From: Sphingomonas sp. PP-CE-3G-477
Lineage (GTDB): Bacteria; Pseudomonadota; Alphaproteobacteria; Sphingomonadales; Sphingomonadaceae
Assembly: GCF_003050745.1 (NCBI RefSeq)
Contig: NZ_QAOF01000007.1
Span: forward strand, 123,432 to 187,431
DNA: 64,000 nt
Direction of reading: 5' to 3'
This document shows positions 42,807 to 50,740 of this stretch, piece by piece. Every line of letters starts with the position of its first letter. Within the stretch, counting starts at the first letter, position 1. The notes beneath the pieces were generated by a model, which worked only from the letters and a program-made list of their open reading frames with translations, searched no databases and was not told the origin of the DNA. The translations under genes and the position numbers were made by a program.

Positions 42807-43778
42807 TTGGGCGGACATCATCACGGACATGACCATTCGCATGGTCACTCGCATAGCCACGGAGGAGGCCACGGCCACTCGCACGGCGGCCATAGCCACG
42901 CCCCGGCCTCGTTCGACCGGGCGTTCGCGATCGGCATCGGTCTCAACATCGTGTTCGTCGTCGTCGAGGCGATCGTCGGCCTGCGCATCGACTCGGTCGC
43001 GCTGCTCGCCGACGCTGGCCACAATCTGTGCGACGTGCTCGGCCTCGTCGTCGCCTGGGGCGGCACGATGCTCGCGCGCACGGCACCGACCAAGCGCTAC
43101 ACCTACGGGCTGAAGGGCTCGACGATCCTCGCCGCGCTGGCCAACGCGCTGCTGCTGCTGGTCGCACTCGGCGCGATCGTGCTGGAGGCGTCGCAGCGCT
43201 TCTCCGATCCCGCCCCGACCGCCGGCCTGACCGTGTCGATGGTCGCGGGCATCGGCATCGCCGTCAACGCGTTCACCGCGTGGATGTTCGCACGTGGGCG
43301 CAAGGCCGACGTCAATATCCGTGGCGCGTACCTCCACATGGCCGCCGACGCGCTGGTGTCGGCAGGCGTGGTGATCGCCGGTTTCGTGATCTGGCGCACC
43401 GGCCTCACCTGGATCGATCCGGCCGTCAGCATCGTCATCGCCGTCCTGATCTTCTGGCAGACCTGGGGCCTGCTCCGCGAGACCGTCGAGATGTCGCTGT
43501 CCGCCGTCCCCCGCGGGATCGAGTTCGACCATGTCGACGAGGCGTTGTGCAGCCTGCCCGGCGTCACCGAGATCCACGATCTCCACATCTGGCCGATGAG
43601 CACCACCGAACCCGTCCTCACCGCGCACCTGGTGATGCCCGCCGGCCATCCCGGCGACCGGTTCCTCAGCGACGCCAGGACGATGCTCCATGATAAATTC
43701 GGCATCGGCCACGCGACGTTGCAGGTCGAGACGGGGAGCGGCCATGACTGCTCGATGGCGGACAAGGCTACAGTCTAA
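42807..43778 (+). CDS. Cation diffusion facilitator, His-rich N-terminus (zinc/cobalt efflux)
   Basis: 323-residue inner-membrane metal/proton antiporter. Residues 3-31 are a His-rich metal buffer (HHHGHDHSHGHSHSHGGG). Six membrane helices follow, with the zinc-site HxxxD pair as DAGHNLCD (helix 2) and HMAADALVS (helix 5). The C-terminal cytoplasmic domain contains HDLHIWPMS. Resembles ZitB/CzcD. The start is TTG 42807, supported by GGAG 8 bases upstream and by the His-rich run directly after; no ATG fits. Confidence 0.93.
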   Translation: MGGHHHGHDHSHGHSHSHGGGHGHSHGGHSHAPASFDRAFAIGIGLNIVFVVVEAIVGLRIDSVALLADAGHNLCDVLGLVVAWGGTMLARTAPTKRYTYGLKGSTILAALANALLLLVALGAIVLEASQRFSDPAPTAGLTVSMVAGIGIAVNAFTAWMFARGRKADVNIRGAYLHMAADALVSAGVVIAGFVIWRTGLTWIDPAVSIVIAVLIFWQTWGLLRETVEMSLSAVPRGIEFDHVDEALCSLPGVTEIHDLHIWPMSTTEPVLTAHLVMPAGHPGDRFLSDARTMLHDKFGIGHATLQVETGSGHDCSMADKATV

Positions 43779-43843
43779 ACTTGGCCGTTTGAACTTTTCC
43801 GGTGCGGCACGGGTTACCGTGTCACGCATCAGGAGATTATCCC

Positions 43844-44290
43844 ATGAAGAAGCATCTTATCGCAGCGTTGATGTCGGTCGCCGTCGCAGCGCCGGCCATG
43901 CTGCCGACCGCCGCGACTGCACAGCGTTACGACGATCGCCGCGACAACAACGACCATCGCGATCGTGACGATCGCCGTTTCAACAACGACCGCCGCGGCA
44001 ACGATCGCAACTGGCGTGGCGATGATCGTAACTGGGATCCGTCGAACAGCTATCGTGACGGCAAGTACCGTGAGCGCCGCCTCGGCCGTAACGATCGGAT
44101 CTATCGTGGTCGCGACGGCCGCGCCTATTGCAAGCGCAACGACGGCACGACCGGCCTCGTGATCGGCGCCCTTGGCGGCGGCGCGCTGGCCAACCTGATC
44201 GGCGGCGGCACGCTCGGCACGCTGGCGGGTGCCGGCGGTGGTGCCCTGCTCGGCCGCTCGGTCGACCGCGGCAACGTGAAGTGCCGCTGA
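43844..44290 (+). CDS. Secreted glycine-zipper protein with charged repeat region
   Basis: 148 residues from ATG 43844 (AGGAGA upstream). MKKHLIAALMSVAVAAPAMLPTAATAQ is a signal peptide. Residues ~28-70 are a low-complexity Asp/Arg/Asn segment (YDDRRDNNDHRDRDDRRFNNDRRGNDR), then the domain shared with the protein at 5204: RGRDGRAYCKRNDGTTG, two glycine-zipper helices (LGGGALANLIGGG; GAGGGALLGRSVD), and a KCR end. Probably periplasmic or outer-membrane associated; function unknown. Confidence 0.82.
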   Translation: MKKHLIAALMSVAVAAPAMLPTAATAQRYDDRRDNNDHRDRDDRRFNNDRRGNDRNWRGDDRNWDPSNSYRDGKYRERRLGRNDRIYRGRDGRAYCKRNDGTTGLVIGALGGGALANLIGGGTLGTLAGAGGGALLGRSVDRGNVKCR

Positions 44291-44315
44291 GCTTCAACCG
44301 AAGCTAGATACGACG

Positions 44316-44347
44316 AAACGGCGGCCGAGCGATCGGCCGCCGTTTTT
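44316..44347. terminator. Bidirectional Rho-independent terminator
   Basis: ACGGCGGCCGA (44318-44328), GCGA loop, TCGGCCGCCGT (44333-44343): eleven-base perfect stem, with Ts on the right (44343-44347) and As on the left (44316-44318). It separates the convergent glycine-zipper and Nramp genes. Confidence 0.93.
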
Positions 44348-44351
44348 GTGT

Positions 44352-45659
44352 TCAGAGCATGCCGTACAGAAGCGTGCCGTTCAGCCCGATGATCACCGCG
44401 GCGATCACCCAGGCGAGGACCTTCAGCCAGGCCGGGCTGACCAGGTCGCCCATGATCGTGCGGTCGCCAGTGAACTTGACCAGCGGCACCACCGCGAACG
44501 GGAGTTGCAGGCTGAGCACGACCTGGCTCAACACCAGCAATTTGGTCGCGCCCGCATCGCCCGACGCGCCGACCACGAACACCGCGGGGACGATCGCGAG
44601 CAGTCGCGTCACCAGCCGGCGCGCCCAGACCGGTATGCGCAGGTTGAGGAAGCCCTCCATCACGATCTGACCGGCGAGCGTGCCCGTCACCGTCGAGTTC
44701 TGCCCCGACGCCAGCAGCGCGACCGCGAACAACACGCTCGCCGCACCCATGCCGAGCATCGGCGCCAGCAGCTCGTACGCCTGGTCGATTTCGGCGACGT
44801 CGGTCCGCCCGGCGACGTGGAAGGTCGCCGCCGCGAGGATCAGGATCGCCGCGTTGATGAAGAAGGCGAGACCCAGCGCGACGGTGCCGTCGATCGTCGC
44901 CATCGTGATCGCGTCGCGCTTGCCCGCGGTGTCCTTGGCGAAGGCGCGCGTCTGGACGATAGACGAGTGGAGGTACAGATTGTGCGGCATCACGGTCGCG
45001 CCGAGGATGCCGATCGCGATGTAGAGCATCGCCGGGTTGGTCACGATCTGCGTCGTCGGAACGAGCCCGCCAAGCACGCCCGCCCATTCGGGCCGCGCGA
45101 GGAACAGCTCGAAGATGAAACAGCCTGCGATGATCACGAGCAAGGCGACGACGAACGCCTCGAGCTTGCGGAAACCGAAGCGTTGCAGCGCAAGAATCAG
45201 GAACACGTCGAGCGCCGTGAGCACGACGCCATAGACCAATGGCAGGCCGAACAGCAGCTTCAGCGCGATCGCGGTGCCGAGCACTTCGGCGAGGTCGCAG
45301 GCGATGATCGCGATCTCGCAGAGAAACCAGAGCGCGACCGAGACGGGCTTCGAATAATGCGCGCGGCAGGCCTGCGCGAGGTCGAGCCCGGCGACGATAC
45401 CGAGGCGGGCGGAGAGCGCTTGCAGGACCATCGCCATGAGGTTCGACAGCAGTACGACGGACAATAATGTGTAACCGAACGCGGAGCCGCCGGCGATGTC
45501 GGTCGCCCAGTTGCCGGGGTCCATATAGCCGACCGCGACGAGATACCCCGGCCCCACGAACGCGAACAGGCGCCGCCAGAACGACGCGCCTTCGGGAACG
45601 ACGACGGTGCGGTGGCTCTCGGCGAGCGAGTTGGCGAAGGCTGAGGTCGGTGCTGGCAT
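44352..45659 (-). CDS. mntH: Nramp-family divalent metal ion transporter (MntH type)
   Basis: Proton-coupled Mn2+/Fe2+ importer with eleven helices; 435 residues from ATG 45659. Helix 1 metal site DPGNWATD and helix 6 [15 protein letters not shown] are intact, including the metal-binding Asp, Asn and Met. ATG 45713 in frame adds 18 Pro/Arg-rich residues and seems less likely. Only five bases separate its stop from the shared terminator. Confidence 0.93.
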   Translation of the reverse strand: MPAPTSAFANSLAESHRTVVVPEGASFWRRLFAFVGPGYLVAVGYMDPGNWATDIAGGSAFGYTLLSVVLLSNLMAMVLQALSARLGIVAGLDLAQACRAHYSKPVSVALWFLCEIAIIACDLAEVLGTAIALKLLFGLPLVYGVVLTALDVFLILALQRFGFRKLEAFVVALLVIIAGCFIFELFLARPEWAGVLGGLVPTTQIVTNPAMLYIAIGILGATVMPHNLYLHSSIVQTRAFAKDTAGKRDAITMATIDGTVALGLAFFINAAILILAAATFHVAGRTDVAEIDQAYELLAPMLGMGAASVLFAVALLASGQNSTVTGTLAGQIVMEGFLNLRIPVWARRLVTRLLAIVPAVFVVGASGDAGATKLLVLSQVVLSLQLPFAVVPLVKFTGDRTIMGDLVSPAWLKVLAWVIAAVIIGLNGTLLYGML

Positions 45660-45736
45660 CGCAGGTCGCTTTGCCGGAAGGGCGCTTGGGGAACAAGCGT
45701 GTCGTCCGGACATGTGTCCCCGACAGCGGCGTCGGG

Positions 45737-45910
45737 TCAGCCCGCCAGCAGCTTTGCCGCGACGTCCTCCATGCTCCCCACCACCAGCAGCGAGTCGCCG
45801 CCGACGAGGCCGACTTTAGTCTGCCCGTTCTCGTCCTTGCGCAGATAGGCGACGTTTGCCGCCACGACGTAGTAGTTGCCGCCATGCGACTTCAGTTCGA
45901 TGAATTTCAT
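45737..45910 (-). CDS. Small conserved-looking protein, function unknown
   Basis: 57 residues from ATG 45910, with AGGAG 8 bases upstream. The sequence [24 protein letters not shown] ... [22 protein letters not shown] looks like a compact beta-rich domain followed by a helix, reminiscent of FlbD-like or LytTR-like half domains. It lies 77 bp ahead of mntH on the same strand, so the two may be co-transcribed. Coding is supported by the ribosome binding site and sensible composition only. Confidence 0.6.
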   Translation of the reverse strand: MKFIELKSHGGNYYVVAANVAYLRKDENGQTKVGLVGGDSLLVVGSMEDVAAKLLAG

Positions 45911-46009
45911 GATCGCGACTCCTGATTTCCGCCGCAATACGGCCGAGGCTACAGTATCGGGTTAACGCGGTACGGGGGAGCGCGTCCGCAGTTGCAGACC
46001 ATCGCCGCC

Positions 46010-46633
46010 TCAAATGACCTTCATGTCCGCCTGATAATGATGCCACGCGAAGATCGCCGCCGCGCCCCGGTGCGGGCGCCAGGCCTCCGCCACCTCTCGC
46101 GTCAGTTTCTCGCTCGGGCGGGTCTCGTGGCCAAGAATCCGTCCGACCTCGATCTGGATCGCGAGGTCGCCCGCCGGCCAGATGTCCGTCCGCCCTTCCG
46201 CGAACAGGAGGTAGATCTCCGCCGACCAGCGACCGATCCCCTTCACGCGAACCAGCGCGGCGATCGCCTCCTCGTCGTCCTCGGGCAGGTTTGTGAGGTC
46301 GAGCCGGCCGCTCGTCACCTCGTCGGCAAGGCTGCGCGCGTAGCCGAGCTTCTGGCGCGACAGGCCTGCGCTCTTCAGCAATTCGTCGCTGGCGGCGGCG
46401 ATCTTCGCCGGATCCCCTGCGCCGCCGACTACCGCGTCGAGCTTGTTCCACACTGCAGCCGCAGAGGCGACGCTCACCTGCTGCCCGACGATCGTCCGCA
46501 GCAACGTCGCGAAGCCGCGCTCGCTGATCCGGGGTGCGGGGTGGCCGGCATTGCCGGTCGCGACCGCGAACGCCGGCTCGATTTCGCACAATGCCGCCAT
46601 CGCGGTTTCGAGTTGCTCTGCGCTCAGGCCCAT
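46010..46633 (-). CDS. AlkA-like DNA-3-methyladenine glycosylase II
   Basis: Base-excision repair enzyme removing alkylated purines. 207 residues, the short form without the N-terminal AlkA domain. HhH-GPD features: FATLLRTIVGQQVSVASAAAVW, the helix-hairpin-helix LVRVKGIGRWSAEIYLLF near residues 127-144, and catalytic Asp in DIWPAGDLAIQ near 151-161. Divergent from the ferredoxin gene, 60 bp between the starts. Confidence 0.93.
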   Translation of the reverse strand: MGLSAEQLETAMAALCEIEPAFAVATGNAGHPAPRISERGFATLLRTIVGQQVSVASAAAVWNKLDAVVGGAGDPAKIAAASDELLKSAGLSRQKLGYARSLADEVTSGRLDLTNLPEDDEEAIAALVRVKGIGRWSAEIYLLFAEGRTDIWPAGDLAIQIEVGRILGHETRPSEKLTREVAEAWRPHRGAAAIFAWHHYQADMKVI

Positions 46634-46693
46634 GATGCTTGATCCCTGGCGCGCGCAACGGCATGAACGCGCAGAAGTTTTTCGGAGAATGAC

Positions 46694-47011
46694 ATGCCCA
46701 AGCTTATCGTCGTGACGCGCGAAGGGGAAGAACGCGAGATCATCGGCGAGGCGGGCCTTTCGGTGATGGAAGTCATCCGCGACGCCGGGATCGACGAGAT
46801 CCTGGCGCTGTGCGGCGGCTGCTGCTCATGCGCCACCTGCCACGTCCATGTCGACCCGGACTTTGCGGCCAAACTGAAGCCAATGGGGCCGGACGAGGAT
46901 GATTTGCTCGATTCGACGAGTGATCGGGATGAGTTTTCACGCCTGTCGTGCCAGATCGAGCTGACTGATGGGCTCGATGGCCTGAAGGTAAAGATCGCAG
47001 CGGAAGATTAA
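46694..47011 (+). CDS. 2Fe-2S ferredoxin, adrenodoxin/putidaredoxin type
   Basis: 105 residues. The 2Fe-2S cluster ligands are in [14 protein letters not shown] (C-x5-C-x2-C, residues about 40-53) and the fourth in LSCQIEL near residue 86. ISC-type fold of the kind that serves P450s or iron-sulfur assembly. ATG 46694. Because the CYP153-like P450 has no local partner, this ferredoxin is a candidate electron donor, but that is inference only. A family E repeat follows at once. Confidence 0.93.
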   Translation: MPKLIVVTREGEEREIIGEAGLSVMEVIRDAGIDEILALCGGCCSCATCHVHVDPDFAAKLKPMGPDEDDLLDSTSDRDEFSRLSCQIELTDGLDGLKVKIAAED

Positions 47012-47012
47012 T

Positions 47013-47160
47013 TCCCTCGTCCCTCCGGGGAGAGGGAGGGAGGCGCGCTTGCGCCGGAAGGGAGAGGGGCGTTGGGATCCAAGTCCCGAGCCTCACTCCC
47101 CTCTCCCTTCCCACCGCAAGGGCGGCGGGCCCCTTCCCTCTCCCCGTAGGGGCGAGGGAG
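47013..47160. repeat. REP-like inverted repeat, family E, copy 3
   Basis: CCCTCGTCCCTCCGGGGAGAGGGAGGGAGGCGCGCTTGCGCCGG ... CCCTCTCCCCGTAGGGGCGAGGG, between the convergent ferredoxin and rlmB genes, within a few bases of both stops. Confidence 0.9.
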
Positions 47161-47166
47161 TTCAGG

Positions 47167-47910
47167 TCACCGCGTCGTTATCGCGTACAGCGCGATCGCC
47201 GCCGCGTTCGAGACGTTGAGGCTCTCCACCTTCTCAGAGATCGGCAGTTTCGCCAGCTCGTCGCAATGCTGCTCGGTATTCTGGCGCATGCCCTCGCCCT
47301 CGGCGCCGAGCACGATCGCGATCCGCTGCGTGCCCATCGCTTCCGACAGCGTCTGCGTCGCGTGGCCCGTCAGCCCGATCCGCCAGAACCCCGCCGCGGC
47401 AATCTCTTCCAGAGCGCGCGCCAGGTTCACGACCCGGATCCAAGGCACGCTCTCGAGCGCACCGGAAGCCGCCCGAGCGATCGTCCCCGATTCCGGCGGC
47501 GCATTGCGATCCGGCGTGATGATCCCCAGCGCATCGAACGCCGCCGCCGAGCGCAGAATCGCACCGACGTTATGCGGATCGGTCACGCCGTCGAGGATCA
47601 CCAGCGGGCGGTTGTCGTCCTTGCCGTGCTCGAGCAGGTCGGCGAGCCACATGTCCTCGAGCGGCTCGACCTCGATCACCACGCCCTGGTGCGGCGCATC
47701 GCCCGGCACCAGCCGCGCCAGATCCATCGCCTCGGCATAGGTCACCGGCACGTCGGCCGGCAGGTCGAACCCGGCCAGCGCCTCGCGCGTGCCGAGGATC
47801 TTGCGCACCGTGCGCTCCGGATTGGCGAGCGCCGCCCCTACCGCGTGCTTGCCCCAGAAGCGGGGGCGGCCTGCCGGTGCCTTGCTCGGCCTGTGTCCCT
47901 TGCGTGCCAT
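47167..47910 (-). CDS. rlmB: 23S rRNA 2'-O-methyltransferase RlmB (SpoU/TrmH family)
   Basis: Methylates Gm2251 (E. coli numbering) of 23S rRNA with SAM. 247 residues. N-terminal substrate-binding domain with FWGKHAVGAAL, then the SPOUT knot: LVILDGVTDPHNVGAILRSAAAF motif 1, IVLGAEGEGMR motif 2 and LPISEKVESLNVSNAAAIALYA motif 3, all intact. ATG 47910. Divergent from the tRNA-Tyr gene. Confidence 0.95.
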   Translation of the reverse strand: MARKGHRPSKAPAGRPRFWGKHAVGAALANPERTVRKILGTREALAGFDLPADVPVTYAEAMDLARLVPGDAPHQGVVIEVEPLEDMWLADLLEHGKDDNRPLVILDGVTDPHNVGAILRSAAAFDALGIITPDRNAPPESGTIARAASGALESVPWIRVVNLARALEEIAAAGFWRIGLTGHATQTLSEAMGTQRIAIVLGAEGEGMRQNTEQHCDELAKLPISEKVESLNVSNAAAIALYAITTR

Positions 47911-48071
47911 ATTCGCTCTCTATCGTGTCTGTGTATGCCGCGTCCTTGTCGGCATTCCGCTCCCGCGGCAACTATGAACCACGAAACTTCGCAAAACCTG
48001 CGTTGACACGCCGAGCGCGCTTCGCCATTGAGCCGCCTCGCTTGAAAGAGCGGCGCTTGCAAAAGCGGCCT

Positions 48072-48158
48072 GGACAGGTGGCCGAGTGGTTAAAGGCAGC
48101 AGACTGTAAATCTGCCGGAGTTTCTCCTACGTAGGTTCGAACCCTACCCTGTCCACCA
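48072..48158 (+). tRNA. tRNA-Tyr (anticodon GTA), CCA encoded
   Basis: Acceptor GGACAGG pairs with CCTGTCC, discriminator A and CCA at 48156-48158. D-arm TGGCCGAGTGGTTAAAGGCA, anticodon loop CTGTAAA with GTA at 48106-48108, long variable arm CCGGAGTTTCTCCTACG as in bacterial tRNA-Tyr, T-arm GTAGGTTCGAACCCTAC. Queuosine modification of this GTA (GUA) wobble base is consistent with queG nearby. Confidence 0.97.
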
Positions 48159-48298
48159 CCGCCCCAGCGCGGTGATGGATCATCCCAAATTCAAAGCATT
48201 GATCGGCAACATTCTTTTCCTGCACGGGAAGGAAGTCCGCGTGACATCGGCTCGCGGACGGCTAGGATCTCCGCGACCGTAACGATTTCGGAAACCGC

Positions 48299-50740
48299 GT
48301 GACCTCAGATCCTGCCGTAAAGCCGCCCGTTCAAGCACCCGTCATCCAGGATCTGGCCGACTCGATCCTCGACACGCTGGTCCACCGCATCGGCAAGGAT
48401 GCGCAGGCCGCCCGCCCCCACGACTGGCTGGCCGCGACGATCCTGACCGTCCGCAACGACATCGTCGAACGCTGGATGGCCTCGACCAAGGCAGCGCACG
48501 CAGCCGGCGCCAAGCGCGTCTATTATCTCAGCCTCGAATTCCTGATCGGCCGGCTGCTGCGCGACGCGGTGACCAACCTCCAGCGTAACGACGAGGTCAC
48601 ACAGGCCCTGAAGCTCCACGGCGTGGACCTTGCCGACCTCGAAGAGATCGAGCCCGACGCGGCGCTCGGCAATGGCGGCCTCGGCCGGCTCGCCGCCTGC
48701 TTCATGGAGAGCATGGCGAGCCTCGCGCTGCCCGCGTACGGCTACGGCATCCGCTACGTGAACGGCATGTTCCGCCAGAGGATCGACGATGGCTGGCAGG
48801 TCGAGATGCCGGAGAACTGGCTCGCCCACGGCAATCCCTGGGAGTTCGAACGCCGCGAGAGCGCCTATTTCGTCGGCTTCGGCGGCGAAGTGACGGCCGC
48901 AGACAACGGCCAGGTCCACTGGAGTCCGTCCGAGGCGGTCGAGGCCACCGCCGTCGACACCCCCGTCGTCGGTTGGCGCGGCAAGCACGTCAACACGCTC
49001 CGCCTGTGGACCGCCCGCGCGTTCGATCCGATCAAGCTCGACCGATTCAACGCCGGCGATTTCACCGGTGCGCTCGCCGACCAGTTGCGCGCGGAAACGC
49101 TGACGCGCGTTCTCTACCCTAACGACTCCACCGCCGCCGGCCAGGAACTCCGCCTGCGCCAGGAGTATTTCTTCTCGTCCGCGTCGATCCAGGACATCGT
49201 CCGCCGCCACATCCAGTATTTCGGCGACATCCGCACGCTGCCCGACAAGGCCGCGATCCAGCTCAACGACACGCACCCCGCGGTGTCGGTCGCCGAACTC
49301 ATGCGGCTGCTGATCGATCACCACGAATTCGCGTTCGACGAGGCGTGGAAGATCACGCGCGCCACCTTCGGCTATACCAACCACACGCTGCTGCCCGAGG
49401 CGCTGGAGAGCTGGCCGCTGCCGCTGTTCGAACGGCTGCTCCCGCGGCACATGCAGATCGTCTACGCGATCAACGCCAAGCTGCTGCGTGAGGCGCGCGG
49501 TACCGAGGGGATCGACGACCGCGCGATCGCCGCGATCAGCCTGATCGACGAGGGCGGAGAGCGGCGCGTGCGGATGGCGAACCTCGCCTTTGCCGGCTCG
49601 CACAGCGTCAACGGCGTCGCCGCGCTGCATACGCAGCTGATGAAGAAGACGGTCTTCGCCGATCTCCACAAGCTGTATCCGACGCGGATCAACAACAAGA
49701 CGAATGGCATCACGCCGCGTCGCTGGCTCCAGCAATGCAATCCCGGCCTGACCGCGCTGATCCGCGATGCGATCGGCGACGGCTTCCTCGACGACGCCGA
49801 AAAGCTCGTCGATCTGGATGTTTTCGCGGACGATTCCGGTTTCAGGGAGCGCTTTTCGAGCGTGAAGCGTTCGAACAAGGTGGCACTGGCAAATCACATC
49901 AAGGAGACGATGGGGCTCCGCGTCGACCCCGACGCGATGTTCGACGTCCAGATCAAGCGCATCCACGAATATAAGCGCCAGTTGCTCAACATCATCGAGA
50001 CGGTCGCACTCTACGACCAGATCCGCAGCCATCCCGAGCGAGACTGGACGCCCCGCGTGAAGCTGTTCGCGGGCAAGGCTGCGTCGAGCTATCACAATGC
50101 GAAGCTCGTCATCAAACTGGCGAACGATGTCGCCCGCCGGATCAATGCCGACCCTTCCGTGGGTGGCCTCCTCAAGGTCGCGTTCCTGCCCAACTACAAC
50201 GTGTCGCTGGCGGAGAAGATCATCCCCGCCGCCGATCTCAGCGAACAGATCTCGACCGCCGGCCTCGAGGCATCGGGCACCGGCAACATGAAGTTCGCGA
50301 TGAACGGCGCGTTGACGATCGGCACGCTCGATGGCGCGAATATCGAGATCAAAGACCGCGTCGGCGACGACAACATCTTCATCTTCGGCATGACCGCGGA
50401 CGAGGTCGAGGCGAAGCGCGCCAATGGATACGATCCGCGCAGCGTCATCGACGGCTCGAACGAACTGCGCCAGGCGGTCTCCGCGATCGCGTCCGGCGTG
50501 TTCTCGCCCGACGACAAGACGCGCTACACCGGCTTGATGGGCGGGCTGTACGACGGCGACTGGTTCATGCTCGCCGCCGATTTCGACAGCTATGCGACTG
50601 CACAGCGCGCGGTCGACACGCGCTGGAACGACCGCGACGCCTGGGTCGCCTCAACCGTCCGCAACGTCGCGCGCGTCGGCTGGTTCTCGTCCGATCGCAC
50701 GATCCGCGAATACGCGCGCGAGATCTGGACGGTGATGTGA
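48299..50740 (+). CDS. glgP: Glycogen (maltodextrin) phosphorylase
   Basis: Releases glucose-1-phosphate from alpha-1,4-glucan ends. 813 residues, GTG start 48299. Pyridoxal phosphate Lys lies in EASGTGNMKFAMNGALTIGTLDGANIEI near residue 660; the active-site Arg and phosphate contacts KRIHEYKRQLLNI and NLGNGGLGRLAACFMESMASL-type glycine loop (ALGNGGLGRL) are intact. First gene of the glycogen operon; its stop overlaps the glgB GTG start by two bases. Confidence 0.97.
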   Translation: MTSDPAVKPPVQAPVIQDLADSILDTLVHRIGKDAQAARPHDWLAATILTVRNDIVERWMASTKAAHAAGAKRVYYLSLEFLIGRLLRDAVTNLQRNDEVTQALKLHGVDLADLEEIEPDAALGNGGLGRLAACFMESMASLALPAYGYGIRYVNGMFRQRIDDGWQVEMPENWLAHGNPWEFERRESAYFVGFGGEVTAADNGQVHWSPSEAVEATAVDTPVVGWRGKHVNTLRLWTARAFDPIKLDRFNAGDFTGALADQLRAETLTRVLYPNDSTAAGQELRLRQEYFFSSASIQDIVRRHIQYFGDIRTLPDKAAIQLNDTHPAVSVAELMRLLIDHHEFAFDEAWKITRATFGYTNHTLLPEALESWPLPLFERLLPRHMQIVYAINAKLLREARGTEGIDDRAIAAISLIDEGGERRVRMANLAFAGSHSVNGVAALHTQLMKKTVFADLHKLYPTRINNKTNGITPRRWLQQCNPGLTALIRDAIGDGFLDDAEKLVDLDVFADDSGFRERFSSVKRSNKVALANHIKETMGLRVDPDAMFDVQIKRIHEYKRQLLNIIETVALYDQIRSHPERDWTPRVKLFAGKAASSYHNAKLVIKLANDVARRINADPSVGGLLKVAFLPNYNVSLAEKIIPAADLSEQISTAGLEASGTGNMKFAMNGALTIGTLDGANIEIKDRVGDDNIFIFGMTADEVEAKRANGYDPRSVIDGSNELRQAVSAIASGVFSPDDKTRYTGLMGGLYDGDWFMLAADFDSYATAQRAVDTRWNDRDAWVASTVRNVARVGWFSSDRTIREYAREIWTVM

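Noticed and set aside
44125..45885. 586-codon minus-strand frame over mntH and the glycine-zipper gene.
   Set aside because: Arg-rich shadow translation of the Nramp gene in another frame, crossing a terminator.
46694..47011. Ferredoxin and P450 as one operon-like system.
   Set aside because: They are 16 kb apart with many unrelated genes between; partnership is only a possibility.
48305..50095. Long open frame (596 codons) on the minus strand opposite glgP.
   Set aside because: Antisense to a complete, motif-rich glycogen phosphorylase; long antisense frames are expected at this GC content and its translation has no recognisable domain.
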